Shown here: one piece after another, positions 24,255 through 36,713 of the stretch
Layout: each line of letters begins with the position of its first letter
Position numbering within the stretch: the stretch's first letter is position 1
DNA from: Archegozetes longisetosus
Lineage: Eukaryota; Arthropoda; Arachnida; Sarcoptiformes; Trhypochthoniidae
Assembly (NCBI GenBank): GCA_018873245.2
Contig: JAEMBT020000009.1
Location: 14,869,794 to 14,933,793, forward strand
Length of the DNA: 64,000 bases
Direction: 5' to 3'
Notes under the pieces: generated by a model
What the model was told of the DNA's origin: nothing
The model's input: the letters and a program-made list of their open reading frames with translations, nothing else
The model's database searches: none
Translations under genes and position numbers: made by a program

Positions 24255-24741
24255 TTTGTGAATCTAGTAAGAACGATAGTTTATTCATGCATGAGAACTA
24301 TATATATGCAGCTTACAGATAGATTAGTGTGATTTTATAGAAGATAATTTCAGCTTTCTCTTAACTGAAAGAGCATTTCTTAAATGAAATCAGTTGTATT
24401 GTTAATTTGATTCTAATGAATTCTTTTCTGGTGGGTGAAATTTTTAGCATTTCATATTTAGTAAAAACTAATTTTAATGACTCACTGATTGGAAGTGAAC
24501 TTCTTAAAAAATCGAAGATTAGAATCCTTAACTTAAATTAAATACAGTTTATACAATAGCTTGTAAATTGTTGGTTAATAAGTCTTTCAGAATATACTAA
24601 TTTTCAAATGACTTTTTAATCAACTGGTTTCGAACTACAATCCTTTATGACTGAAATTTAATTCCAAAAAATATTTTAAGATATTCTTTATTTCTTGCGT
24701 CAAATCTTTCATGGTTCTGAAGTTACGAAAACTTATCTTTC

Positions 24742-24763
24742 TAGGTTTTACTGAATTGACTGA
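24742..24763 (+). promoter_or_regulatory. Probable 3' splice site or 5' UTR just before the LRR gene start
   Basis: TTATCTTTCTAG ends at about 24,744, some 19 bases before the ATG. It has the pyrimidine-rich form of an acceptor, suggesting a non-coding first exon further upstream. Confidence 0.35.
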
Positions 24764-26335
24764 ATGAAATTATTTTATATTTTAGGAATTCTATTTCTTA
24801 TAATAAGCTTATATTTGCACGGAACCCGATCCATCGAGTTTAAATGTCCTTTTGTTGATTATTTAAATGGTTGTCATTGCTACGAGAAAACCCGAAGTTT
24901 AATCTGTCATAAAGGTGAACTTGCCGCTTTAAAAGTTAAAACTCATTTCAAAGAAGTTTATATACAAGGACTAAGTATTGATAATATTAACAACACTTTT
25001 TTCGATAAAATCGAGACTGATAAATTGTACATAAACAATAACACAAAACTAGAGGAAATAGATGATTCATTATTTTCAACAAATGCAGACACTATAATAA
25101 TAACACACAATGAGAAACTGAACTGCGATAAATTAATAAATTCAAAACCCATTTCCACATCATTGAAAATGCTGGAGATGCGAAACTGCAAAATGAATTC
25201 AATTCCAAATAGTGCTTTTGAGAAATTTAAGAATATAAGTAAAATCTATCTTCAAGATAACGACATAAGTGAAATTGGTGAGAGTTCTTTCAACAACCTG
25301 AGTCTGTTAGAAGAGATAAATTTAGAAAATAATAAAATTAAAACCATGGAAAAGGATAGCTTACTTCTGAAAAGTGAATCAGTTAAAGTTAATTTGATCA
25401 ATAATTTAATAAATTCAGAAGCTCTGAGAAATTCCTCGATATCTAATAGCAAAGCAGTCATAACACTACACCTTGAAAATAATAAATTTGAAGATTTTCC
25501 AAAGGATCCTTTCGAATCAATTTGCTATAATGATAAAAATGTGTTATATTTTGATGGAAATAAAATTAAATGCTCATGGGATCAAATTAAGTGGACATTC
25601 AATAAACCTTCATTGAGTAATCAAATATTTGATTTGAGATGCAGTAACGATAATCTTAACAGAAACATATTCAGAATTCCTATTGAGGAATTCGAAGGAA
25701 AACCAACAACTTTAGCCGCTGTGACAACGCCAACTTCATCGAAGGTCACAGGTTCAACTGCTTTTTCACCAAAAGTGACTGTCCCTACAAATGGAGTGAC
25801 TGGCTCTACACCTAAAGCGACTGTCCCTACAACTGGAGTGACTGGCTCTACAGCTAAAGTGACTGTCCCTACAACTGGAGTGACTGGCTCTACAGCTAAA
25901 GTGACTGTCCCTACAACTGGAGTGACTGGCTCTACAGCTAAAGCGACTGTCCCTACAGCTGGAGTGACTGGCTCTACACCTAAAGCGACTGTCCCTACAG
26001 CTGGAGTGACTGGCTCTACAGCTAAAGTGACTGTCCCTACAGCTGGAGTGACTGGCTCTACACCTAAAGCGACTGTCCCTACAACTGGAGTGACTGGCTC
26101 TACAGCTAAAGCCACTGTCCCTACAACTGGAGTGACTGGCTCTACACCTAAAGCCACTGTCCCTACAAATGGAGTGACTGGCTCTACACCTAAAGCGACT
26201 GTCCCTACAAATGGAGTGACTGGCTCTACACCTAAAGCGACTGTCCCTACAACTGGAGTGACTGGCTCTACAGCTAAAGCGACTGTCCCTACAACTGGAG
26301 TGACTGGCTCTACACCTAGTGTGTGGTTCAACTAA
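24764..26335 (+). CDS. Secreted leucine-rich-repeat protein with mucin-like tandem tail
   Basis: A 523-residue open frame. Residues 1-23 form a signal peptide (FYILGILFLIISLYL core). A Cys cluster at 28-48 (C28, C37, C39, C48) looks like an LRR N-terminal cap. Residues ~55-250 contain degenerate leucine-rich repeats, for example LKMLEMRNCKMNSIP and ISKIYLQDNDISEIG. A C-terminal cap-like Cys region follows (ICYND, IKCSWDQ, LRCSND). Residues 336-517 are thirteen 14-residue units of the type PKATVPTTGVTGST, rich in Thr, Ser, Pro and Val, as expected for an O-glycosylated stalk. There is no membrane segment; the frame ends VWFN. It could be secreted, or a later exon could add an anchor if GTGTGT near the end is a donor. 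Function is unknown beyond likely protein binding. Confidence 0.88.
   Translation: MKLFYILGILFLIISLYLHGTRSIEFKCPFVDYLNGCHCYEKTRSLICHKGELAALKVKTHFKEVYIQGLSIDNINNTFFDKIETDKLYINNNTKLEEIDDSLFSTNADTIIITHNEKLNCDKLINSKPISTSLKMLEMRNCKMNSIPNSAFEKFKNISKIYLQDNDISEIGESSFNNLSLLEEINLENNKIKTMEKDSLLLKSESVKVNLINNLINSEALRNSSISNSKAVITLHLENNKFEDFPKDPFESICYNDKNVLYFDGNKIKCSWDQIKWTFNKPSLSNQIFDLRCSNDNLNRNIFRIPIEEFEGKPTTLAAVTTPTSSKVTGSTAFSPKVTVPTNGVTGSTPKATVPTTGVTGSTAKVTVPTTGVTGSTAKVTVPTTGVTGSTAKATVPTAGVTGSTPKATVPTAGVTGSTAKVTVPTAGVTGSTPKATVPTTGVTGSTAKATVPTTGVTGSTPKATVPTNGVTGSTPKATVPTNGVTGSTPKATVPTTGVTGSTAKATVPTTGVTGSTPSVWFN
25769..26314 (+). repeat. In-frame 42-bp tandem repeat, 13 units
   Basis: Thirteen 42-bp units in the LRR gene. 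Variation is restricted to a few codon positions: K-V or K-A, then PT followed by N, T or A, and a closing A or P. The opposite strand also stays open through the array, a by-product of the repeat. Confidence 0.95.
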
Positions 26336-26433
26336 ATTTATTGCTATTTATCTTACTTAGAACTAATTTACTGAAATTTCTTTTGTAGAAGCTCTTTTAA
26401 AATAATGAATTTCAATAATTAGGATACGGAATT

Positions 26434-26868
26434 CATTAATTAATCAATTTTATAGAAAAAGGGCGGAAACGTCTTCTGAATTGTTGGCCTTTTTAACAGG
26501 GAATTACTATAAAACAGATTAAAATTAAAACTAAGTGCGCGTTAATTAGACTTGTTTTGGAACAAGTTTTTTGCAATTTATTAAAACATTTGTTTGAAAA
26601 AAGTTAAATAATATTTATTTTTGAATTGAAATTACTTGAAAGATTAAAAAATGGATTTTAGAAATTCGAGTGAAATGTCTCAATTAGTGGTCGATAAACA
26701 GATTAATAGAGCGAAGAGATCATATCCTGATTTATACACTGAAAAGCAGTTCTAATGAATGCGCACTTAGTTTTAACTGTAATCTGTTTTATAGTAATTC
26801 ATTGTTAAAAAGGCCAACAATTCAGAAGACGTTTACACCCTTTTACCATAAAATTGATTAATTATTCA
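26434..26868. mobile_element. MITE with ~110-bp terminal inverted repeats
   Basis: Left and right ends share in reverse TTAATCAATTTTAT, AACGTCTTCTGAATTGTTGG and ACTATAAAACAGATTA plus ACTAAGTGCGC. The interior of about 210 bp is AT-rich. It lies just 3' of the LRR gene. Confidence 0.8.
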
Positions 26869-27720
26869 CACCAGGGAACTAATTTTTGAATAAAATTCAC
26901 TAAGTTTTTGAAATATAATTTTCAAGATCGGTATTCCTCGAAAAGTCTCATATTATTTTTATTATCTATCAAGATCCGGCAAAATTAAGAAAATAATTTT
27001 TTGTTTAAGCGTTCGAACCGATACAAAAATTGCTAATAAAATTCTTTATTAATATAATTAAAGTCATGTTAATAAATACAAAAATTTGAGTAAGAATAAA
27101 GTATTGTGTATATTATGAGTGAACTTCAAATATATTATTGCTTAAAATATATCCATAAAAATTGTTTTAAGCCACGATTCAAAACACAAATATTATGGAT
27201 TACCATAGGTATTTTTAACTATTAGCCTCAAATTTAAGTTTTTTTGCCAATAGAAAGATTATTTTATAATCAATATTTACTTTTCCTGAGAATAATCCTA
27301 AACACCTGTAGTAAATACTTAACTACTTTGTTATCCTTTTTTGTGAAGAACAAGAACAAACAAATTGAGAACATATATATTTTGAGTAAGCTTCGAAACT
27401 TTGTCAATTTGACGGTTAGATTCCAAGCAGTAAGCTTAATTTATTTTTGTATGTTTTTAAGAAATTAGATCGGCTGTAGAGAAACTTCATATTCATATCT
27501 TATCAATAAACAAAGTAATAAATATGTTTGCGACAAATTATTATACACTTGTTAATTTGCTGCTTCTTATCAGTCATAAAGTAATGGTCCCAGATATTGA
27601 TCCCCTTCCAGCCAGTGTTACCAATGGAGAACAAATGGCTTTTATAAAGTGTCACATATTACTGGGCTCTACTATTCCTGAAGTATTCAATAATAGACAG
27701 ATAGATAACCTTTGCTATAC
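26869..27720. other. No gene recognised
   Basis: AT-rich. Short frames at 27,244-27,468 and 27,524-27,772 show no recognisable domain, and the latter runs into a repeat arm. Confidence 0.45.
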
Positions 27721-27724
27721 GAGA

Positions 27725-28270
27725 CGATCGAGATCAGAGTCAAGGTTACCCGAGGTAGACTCGAAAATTTGACTTTTCGACCTAATAGATCGAATTATCA
27801 CTTGAGCTTTATAATAAATAGAATAAAGCAAACAGTAGTCAAATAAAAAATTTTTGACCTTAGGATACTTTTAATCCATTTAACTAAAATCTTTCAGAAG
27901 AACGATTTATTTATTAATTTACTATTATATTTTTAAGAAACTAAATACAGTAATGTTTCTAAGAAATAGAAGCTTAAGATATGTGGAATTATGAGCTATT
28001 TTGAGTAAAAATAAAATAAATGATAAGATTAAAACGCAAATATTGATAGTATTAACAGAGAATTTGAAATTTATCAGTTTATCAACAAGTAAGAAATTTA
28101 TATGAATATGACTTGAAAGTGATGATATAAGCAATCTATAAGTTGTAAATATCCCATACGACTACTGTTTGCTTTTTTCTATTTATTAAATAGTGTTCAT
28201 ATAGAGATTCGGTCTATTAGATCGAAAGTCAAATTTTCGAGTTGGCCTCGGATACCTTGAGTATAACCTC
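27725..28270. repeat. Inverted-repeat element with ~115-bp arms
   Basis: The arms at about 27,725-27,842 and 28,157-28,270 share in reverse CTCGAAAATTTGACTTT, CCTAATAGATCGAAT and GCAAACAGTAGTC. The spacer of ~315 bp is AT-rich and non-coding. Confidence 0.78.
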
Positions 28271-28370
28271 GGCTAGTATCGACTAATATGAACTGGACAA
28301 GTCTAACGATATATAATCAAATGCAAGATTTTAACACACCCTTAATGTTGAACACAATTAACTTCATAAT

Positions 28371-28904
28371 TAGGGGTGGCAAAAGTATGCTTTTATTTTT
28401 TCGGAATTATGTATGCTAATATGCCTTAAAAACTTGCAAAATATGCCCTTAAATATACATTAGAAAGAACACAAAAAGACAATCTGGTAAAGGTATATTT
28501 AATTAATACGATTAGATATTATTCTTTTTGCATTTAACTGCAATATACATCTTTAAGTATTCACTTGTAAATTTTGGTCTATTTGTTCTTAATATATTTT
28601 TATGCTTAATGTTATCTCTCAGCATCACATCATTACTGTTGCACACTAAAATTACCCAAATATCATCTGCTTTTAGGTTATTATTCAAATCTTTCAGTGA
28701 TAAATTTTCTCCGTTTAACAATTCAGAAATGATTTTAAGTGTTTTATACCCAGAAATTTTGTCCAAAACTTCATAAAATTTTTTGATAAACTGATCAAAT
28801 TACTCAAAATATTTCATTTCATGTAATTATGTTTTTATGTCGCAAAAACCTTCAAGTGTTCGTTTTTACGCAAATATACAGTTTACATATTTATGCCACC
28901 CATA
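28371..28904. mobile_element. hAT-type element, non-autonomous
   Basis: The ends TAGGGGTGGCA and TGCCACCCATA are inverted (one difference). Flanks TTCATAAT (28363-28370) and TTTATAAT (28905-28912) are an 8-bp duplication with one change. The interior encodes only a short frame on the minus strand (28,766-28,512), in which I recognise no transposase motif. Confidence 0.68.
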
Positions 28905-30104
28905 TTTATAATCTAATAACAATTTAATTATAAGCACAATTCAGTACCCTAATCCTACCCTATGATGATTATTAACGAACGATCTTATTACACTGGATAA
29001 TCTATTTTACTATCTCGAAAAAGGTACAGAAAATTGATACATCAACCTGTTTTAATACTTTGCAATTTATGATCTAATCTCAATCTTTTTTATCATAATC
29101 AGAGACAAGCAAAATAGTTGAAAAAATAGATGATTTATATAATTGTGAAACAAATTCTAATAATAAACCTTGAATTTTCTTATCGAAACTTGATACAAAA
29201 ATTTGAGTAATAACAAAGTGATTCACTGTTTTAAAATACCTTCTAGTTCACGATTTATGCTTAAGAACATATATTTGTCTTATTGAAAAATGAATCATAT
29301 ATCCAAAGTCAACATCTGATAGTAAAACTCAAGATTTGATTTTAGGGTTTGTTCCACAATTATGTTAATCAACTATTTTGCTTTCTCTGATCATAATCTT
29401 GCATTAATTGGATGTCCTAGACATTTTATGAAATAATTAATTCGGATTAAGTCAAAGGTCATAGCAGTTTTCAGCGTCTTATGAGAGCAGTCGCCTTACA
29501 ATTAAATGAATCCCATTCTTAAACAATTGATTTACGAGTGAGTTCGACTGCTTCCGAACCAATCTCTATTCATTGCCATTTTGGATCATTCGGTAATTCA
29601 GATTAATTTAAGATTTTATCCTATTTTGTGAGATCGAAAATGAATTTTAGTCAAATGATGTTTCGATTTTAAGAATTAATTAACGCGAATTATTTATTTT
29701 CTATATTTATTTCCAAATTTTTATCATGTATTAGAGACTAACTTTAGCCTATCACAGTGTATTTTGTTTCATTTCGGTATCTCTTGTGTTTAACTAGAGG
29801 TTCCAAAATTCTAAAAACATGCATTGTTGAGGTAACTTACTAAAAACAGAGACTAGCTCTTGAAAATTGGAATAGTTCAGAATATGTTATAAGATATCTG
29901 CACTCAAAATTCAAAAATTATCGAATACTATTACGTAAAACTAAAGGCGTGTTAATAATTTTGCATTTAGTTGTATATTTTGTGTGTCTATAACATATGG
30001 AACATACTCGTCCACATTTGCTATAATCCAACCAAGAATTCAGTATATCAGATTGTTTCGTTTCAAATGAGTCCTTTTTAAAAATAGATTTCAATTTCAT
30101 TTTG
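28905..30104. other. No gene recognised
   Basis: AT-rich. A short minus-strand frame at 29,918-30,100 with CGRVCSICYRH has no support from flanking splice sites. Confidence 0.45.
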
Positions 30105-30420
30105 TTTGGCTTTTACTCTCTCGAGAAGCTGAGGAAGCCATAATATGCCTATATATTCATCATCAGTATGATTTGTAGAAATAAGTCTCAAGATACGCCC
30201 ACTTTAAACCACGCCTAATTTTCAACTACAATTAAAACTTAAAAACACGCCCGCAAAAAATTTATCAAGGATTCAATCTGTCATTCTAACTAAGAATATG
30301 CAAATAGATTCTCAAAATTCCCCCTGTGAGCGAAGTTATGAATTCTTAAAATTTCAATATTTTACTAGTAAAATAACGCTTGAAATATTTTTTTTCCATT
30401 GAATTGATTCACTGAATTTC
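30105..30420. repeat. Dispersed repeat family E, copy 1
   Basis: Shares GAGAAGCTGA, GTCTCAAGATACGCCCACTT, AAGAATATG and CCTGTGAGCGAAGTT-like blocks with the copy at 43,130-43,800. A short reverse copy is at about 32,755-32,820. Class unknown. Confidence 0.6.
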
Positions 30421-30879
30421 ATAGAATGTTAAATGGTTAGACGCAATTTTGGAATGTTGCAAAACGTTTAAATATTTTATATATATTTCAAGAAGAATTA
30501 AATGATCTTATGTATATAGATCATAAAGTTAATAATTTTATTATACTTATTATGTCAATTCAAATTTCAAGGTTTGACGAGTTCGTGAAAAAAAAGTTTT
30601 AGAGATGTTATCGAGTTTGTTTTATATAATTTATTTTTATTTTGTAGTTAAATAAGTTTAAGAGATTATTATGATTTTAGAAAGCTTTGAGTGTTATTTG
30701 CGGTTGAATATTAATTTAAGGGTCTAATAAAAGTGCTCTATTCGATTCTCTTGACCTTAAGGATCATGAATATATAAATCTATGTAAAAGTTAGCTCCCG
30801 CAATACGAGATTTTCGTCCTTAAAGTTTGAAATTTCTGGTTACAAATTACTTTAAATGTTGAAAGGGACTGTTTGATTT

Positions 30880-31115
30880 AACGGGGTCCTAGACCTCCTG
30901 CCCTCAAGTATTATCATCATTGAACTCAATCTATCGAACTGAAATATTGATACCTCACTTGACCGCCTCCAACTCGAACCTGATCACTTCTGGCCAACTT
31001 CTTACGGGAATTGTCAGTCCCAATGACTAACATATCATAAAACTCAGAATATTAAGCTGAGCATTTTGATACTTCACTCGAGCGTTTTTCTCAAGTAATT
31101 CTTGAGATATTCTAA
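30880..31115. repeat. Foldback repeat family P, copy 3 (partial)
   Basis: Contains one arm only, with two diverged units (ATTTTGATACTTCACT and CTGACCAC-like blocks) as in the left arms of the other copies. The opposite arm is missing. Confidence 0.65.
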
Positions 31116-31414
31116 GAAGATTTTCTCATTGAAATCCGTAACTTCTTCACGTAACACTTAAGGGGAGCTTGTCTGGAACTCCCTAAACCCAATTACTTTA
31201 CCCACTTTGAGATTCTGCAATTCGAGGTTTAACTATTTAATGTTCTTTGAGATTCAGTGAATCATTTTAATGATAAAATCATTCGATTTGGGATTTGGGA
31301 ACGGCATAGAAGCGGGTAAACTACTATGACAATATATATGTGTATATATATATATGATTGAACTTGTCTTGTTGAATTATGAATATTAACACCGGTCTCA
31401 AGGTCACCCAAGAT

Positions 31415-31438
31415 CAAATAACCGAGTTCGGTTATTTG
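31415..31438. repeat. Perfect short hairpin
   Basis: Eleven-base arms CAAATAACCGA and TCGGTTATTTG around two bases. An (AT)n-like run is nearby at about 31,331-31,357. Confidence 0.7.
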
Positions 31439-31789
31439 AGGATGTACACAAATAATCATGTAATTCGGTTCAGCTTGACGAAGGAGCTTAACGATAGTAT
31501 AGTCATCGTTATAATTCAAGGGGTTCCGGAGATATTCGCGAAAAACTAACTTCTCTGCAAAAGATTTAATAATTTACCTTATATTATCTTAGGAATAAGT
31601 TAGGTTAAAAATTTGGAGGGTTAGGTTGTCAATCGAGGTATACATGGTTCAGATTAAAACAAGACTAAGTTAGGCCATCACGCTACCGCGCGATAGTCTA
31701 ACTTTAGCGACTGCGACCCTTTCCTAGATAAAATGTTGTATTATTTGGCTACGGTTTAGTTTAGCACCCCAAGATAAATGCTTCAAAAG

Positions 31790-32409
31790 TAGTGTTCCCA
31801 GGTCTTAAGTTTTCAGCTTGATTCTCAAGTTATTGAGGTCTATCTCAGGCCTCAAGTTGGGTCATATAACTTGAGAATAGAATCTCAAGTTAAAAATTTT
31901 GGCAAAAAACTCAATGCATATTATGCACTAAACTGTAAACAAATATCACTTATGATAAACAATCAATACTAATAATAATGGGTTAGTGCATAGAATGTGT
32001 TTATACACAGAACTTAATTATTAAAATAGTTTTGTGGAAATTTTTTTGCATAAAAAGCTATGATTTGATAACAAATTATTTTAATGATAGCATCAATGAG
32101 TCATTTGATTCATTAAATGTTATCAGTAAAGAAATACTATTTGTGATTGATATGATTGTGGTTAAAATGATTTCACCAAAGAAGAAAAAACTTTCTCTGT
32201 TGTACTGCAGCCAAATCACAGCAAAAATATGGATTTTCTAAATTATAGAATTTTGTTTTGTAAAGCGTTTAACTAATAAACAGATTATTAGTTAAAATAA
32301 GTTAAATTATTATTTATTTAATTTACTAATCTCAAGGCGAACTCAGGGCGAAAATTGGCATTTTTTTTTAAGTTCTCAAATTTAGCGACAAAATGGCCTG
32401 GGAATACTA
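31790..32409. mobile_element. hAT-type element with exact 8-bp target duplication
   Basis: The 620-bp element has ends TAGTGTTCCCAGG and CCTGGGAATACTA, flanked on both sides by TTCAAAAG (31782-31789 and 32410-32417). The interior has a short frame (32,032-32,241) with no recognised transposase motif, so it is non-autonomous. Confidence 0.85.
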
Positions 32410-32504
32410 TTCAAAAGGTGTTTCTAACCTAATTTTAGGACAGGGAACACGAATTGAGTATTAATTTTATAATATTCACCTTTGTTTGGCTTAGTAAGTC
32501 GTAA

Positions 32505-32585
32505 TGGATAAACCTGGATCTCTCGCGTCGTAACCCAAAAGAGCCTGCTATGAACTAAGGGAAAATAGGTTAGGTCGAGAAGCAA
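32505..32585. repeat. Fragment of foldback family P (central part)
   Basis: GATAAACCTGGAT, CGTCGTAACCCAA and AATAGGTTAGGTCG match the central arms of copies 2 and 4. Similar scraps with GGTCGCTACGCGAC-like hairpins are at 20,760-20,835 and 31,615-31,720. Confidence 0.6.
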
Positions 32586-33675
32586 ACTCATAACTCCACT
32601 CTCAGAGAGAATTTTGGGAATCTATTTACATATTCTTAGTTAGAATGATAAGGTGAATCTTTGAGAAAATTCTAGTGGGAGTAGTTTAAAATTTTTACTA
32701 TAGGCAGAGTTCAGACGTGGTTATTAGTGGCCGTGTCTTGAAACGTTTTCCGTTTTTCAAATAATACTGGTGAATATATAGGCATATTATGGCTTTCTCA
32801 GCTTCTCGGGAAAGTAAAAACCAGTCTGCCTTAAGTTATGAGGAAAAGTAATATCATGATGGTAATCAATATTTTCGGGGTTCTAGTTAAAAAATATTAT
32901 ATTAATGCCACTCATCTACCTGGAGGTTAAGTTAAATGTGTCATTAACTAAAATCAAAGATTAAAACAACTGGAAATAAGCTATAAAATAATCTATTACA
33001 ATGCTATAAGAAAGTTATGCAGATTGCAATGAAAAATTCGCCTTATTATTTTGGCGAATAAAATTAAATGTTTAAACTCAGCTTGAGTTAAAATTTATAT
33101 ATCAGAGCAAAGTACTCTATAAGAGTTTATGATAAAAATAGTGTGCCTACATGCCACCCTCTCCTGGGTCTTCTACATTGTTCAGAACTGAGTCCACTTG
33201 AGGTTTTTCTGATGATATATTTTTGTATATATGATATAGTTTTGACCTTATTATATGTGAACTAATAATTAGGGTGCCGAGTCATTCAGGGCTTTTAATC
33301 CGAAATGAAACCAAATAGACAATTAGTTGCGCATATCTTTCAACTTGGGTAATTAAAATCTATCTAATGACACTAATCTCAAAACAGTCAAAAATATTTA
33401 TCATAATCTGTCTACTTTGTTGATTTGCTATGACGATTAGCTAAGTATTAATTAAGTGGGTATATATTTGTAGAATTCAAAAAATTACTTTGAAATTCAA
33501 TATTTATAAAGTCTTACATGGAGTGAAAAATTCGATTAAGTTATATTTTACAATGAATTAATGATAATTCTTTAATACTAAGATAAATTCTTACTGATAA
33601 AATTATAAAAAAAACACCGATAAACTTTTGTGAACCTCAGAAGAGGGTAATTTCATTTTATTGCTTGAATAGTTA

Positions 33676-33849
33676 CAGTCTGACCCGGCTATTGACAATT
33701 CGGTTATAGGCAACCCCGGTTGTTAGCAAATAATTTATTTGATACCAACTAATCCAATCATATGTTAAAGAGTCCGGATATAGGTAAACCCAGTTATAGG
33801 CAACTTATGTTTTACGCACCGACCGGTTGTCTATAACCAGGTCAGACTG
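33676..33849. mobile_element. Pogo/Tigger-type MITE, TA target duplication
   Basis: A 174-bp element with TA on both sides. The ends CAGTCTGACCCGG and CCAGGTCAGACTG are inverted. Repeated GGTTATAGGCAACC-like motifs fill both halves. TA...CAG ends are typical of pogo/Tigger and other Tc1/mariner elements. Confidence 0.8.
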
Positions 33850-34283
33850 TATATTCTTGTGATTGAAAATTAAAATACAATGAGATTGAACAAACTTAAA
33901 GGCTAAATTTCGTATAATTTAGTATAAATCGAAAAATTTGCTTTTATAAAAATGTCTTATGCGTGTCAATTCAATACATTTTGTCTAAAATTTAAAGTGT
34001 TTCAGGACAGGCCAAGTTTAAAACCTTCAGGCAATATGGTTTATAGGGCTTTTCGAAACTCAATGGATATCATCCGTGTGATTGGTTAGATTTCATCCAC
34101 TAATTATTTATGTTAAGCAGGATGATCTCAACTACACTAGCAAAATCTCGAATCGCTGAAAACTCACCTCCATTTCATTCGCGCCGCATTCTAGAATTAA
34201 TCTTTTAACATTATCAAAGCCGTATAACATTATAAAAGCATATTGATGCATTTTTATCAATTCTCAAAAGAGAAAATTATCAA

Positions 34284-34372
34284 AAATCGGGACACACTTG
34301 GCACAAACCTTCACCAAGTGAAGACCGTTGCCCACGATTCGATGAGCTCTTCCACTTGACACGTTCATATGT
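34284..34372 (-). pseudogene. Mariner transposase fragment (N-terminal helix-turn-helix)
   Basis: A minus-strand frame with MNVSSGRAHRIVGNGLHL and KVCAKCVP matches the second helix-turn-helix and the following conserved KVCARWVP-like segment of mariner transposases. The surrounding frames are broken and no catalytic motif or end was found. Confidence 0.65.
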
Positions 34373-36713
34373 TTGGCTGACTGTCTGATTCAGTTGCTCG
34401 GGTCTCCCATTCAGAGTATTTTGGCTGTAGACGTGAATTTATTGGTTGATCTGTTCAAATTTACCTCAGATAATCTCTTGAGTTAGGATCCAATCAATCG
34501 TGTCAGACAATAAGCAGAATTTATAAATATTTTACTCTATAAAAGGTATCAAGTTATACGTGGTATTCTAGAAATAGCGTAGGTTCGTATCCAAAATATA
34601 CTCCAGTGGATATTTTTTCTTTATTCGGTATCAAAAGAGAATTTTTAGGCAAGTGGCAGGAACTGATGGATCAGGTTAATCATCATCATTTGGACCATAC
34701 TTGAATTATTTGTTGAGAAGTCATTAGATTATTTTTATTCCGGAGACCTATCAATAGATTTTTAAGTAGTCAAAATCAATAGAAACACTAGTAGCGTTGA
34801 CAAAATCCGAAATTTTTTCAATGTTTTATAATAATTTTTTTAAATCCTAAGGACTTTCTAAAATATTTTAACAGTTTAAAAAATATTTTGAACCTTCAAA
34901 GATTAAATTGTATGTTATTTTGAGAAAATTATAGAAAATTCATCTTTGAATTTTTTAGTAGGAATGTGTTAAAATGCTTATTATCGAAAATCCTCACACA
35001 AAATAATTCAAAATAATGTATCGAAGAAAATATAAAGCAATCAATTTATATAATAATTTCATACTTTATTGAGTCAGAAAAGTTTGTTGAGTTTTTTTTC
35101 GAATTCATATAAATTTTCTTGAAAAATAGTGCTCAATAAGTGTTTTAGAATGATATCGAACACTATTTTAGTGGTTGTTTGAAAACATAGACAGATACAC
35201 AAAAATGTTTTAAACATTATAAACGCTGTTCTAGAGCAAGTCCTTTATAACAGTAATCCTGAACACGATTAATTTTCAAACAGATCAACGACAAAGTTTA
35301 AAGTTTAAATCACTCATAAACTATGATTGAACGAACGATCTCTCAGAGTTTTGATACAATAACTTTCAAACTTAAGAATGATTTGGGTATTAACTTAAAT
35401 TTGGATTTTAAGTCATTTCCTATCGATTATTTAGTAATGATTCTCAATTAAAATTCTAAGAATTTCAATTTTTTTATACTAATTAATTATTGACAACAAT
35501 AAATACATCTTTAACATTAATTTTAAAAGATAAAGAGTTCTTTAAGGTCTTATTTGTTTCTAAAGATGGTATTATAAATATCTTTATATTAGTTAAAATC
35601 GTTTAATGAACTCTTGATATTTTGCAAATTAAACCAAATTACTATTGTGTCAAAAACTGATTAAATTAAATAACTATAAATTTTTTTATTTCTATTTATT
35701 TAAACGTCTATTTTATCACAGATTAAAAGAGTTTCTTTGATATGATATTTTATATTTTATTGAAGTTAAATTATTGCTAAATGCAAAAGTAAAATTATTG
35801 AATACATAATAAGAGTGAATAATTTACTCATATTTAGATAATTAAACGTTAAAATTCAAACAATTACTTTTGACATTTCATTCAGTTTGGTAATAACCTT
35901 AAACTATGATGTAATCGCAATATATGCTTCAATTGGACTGATATATCAACTTTTCCTAATAAGTGTAACATACAAGTAGATTTTTAATCTCAAATGAATT
36001 CCTACATTATAAGTTAATGCTTATTAAAAAAATTATATTGATATCAAAATTACTTTATCCATTATATCTCTTCGAAGAAGTATTTTATCTAATAACTTAA
36101 GTAAACATCAAATTCTATCGAAAGCTAACTCTTGACTTCGACAGATTAAACATTTATAATAAACTTATCTCAATTGACATTTATTTTTGCAGTTACTATC
36201 AGTTATTGCATTCTATTTGCAGACCAACATATTGTACGTATCGATGGATTAGTTTTTAGGTTCGAATATTTAATTCCATTGATATAGATAAAGAACAAAC
36301 CTTTGTATTGGCAAATTAACTGCACTGTTTCATGCAACTAAACCTATTAATAAACTATAGCCTTAAGTCCTTTAAGCCCTCATTGTATTACTTATAGTAT
36401 TGGAAAAATTCTAGAAACTTCATCTATTTAAGGTTCACGTTAGCTTCAGGAATATTTCTAGAAAATTTCTTCAGAAATTTTCTTTTTACAACACTTTACA
36501 TTTGCTTTATAGGTAAGTAATAAAGAACCCTATAGATTTACGGCTTGGATGCCGATATAATTGAACATCTTATATTAAACATAGGTAGTATGTTTAACTA
36601 CGTAGTGTGTAAACTCGACGTAGTGTTCAAGTTAGAGATGAGAAATAAATATTTCGATAAGGAATAATGAACTTTTGATCATTTAGTTGATTGCTAGACA
36701 TAAATTCAATATA
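34373..36713. other. No gene seen
   Basis: AT-rich DNA with no supported exon or clear repeat. Confidence 0.5.

Noticed and set aside
25621-26331. A 236-codon open frame on the minus strand across the LRR gene's tandem tail
   Set aside because: It is a shadow of the 42-bp repeat, which happens to stay open in the opposite frame; it has no start context or domain of its own.
29918-30100. Minus-strand frame with four cysteines
   Set aside because: Cys pattern suggestive, but no splice context, no recognisable domain and only 60 codons.
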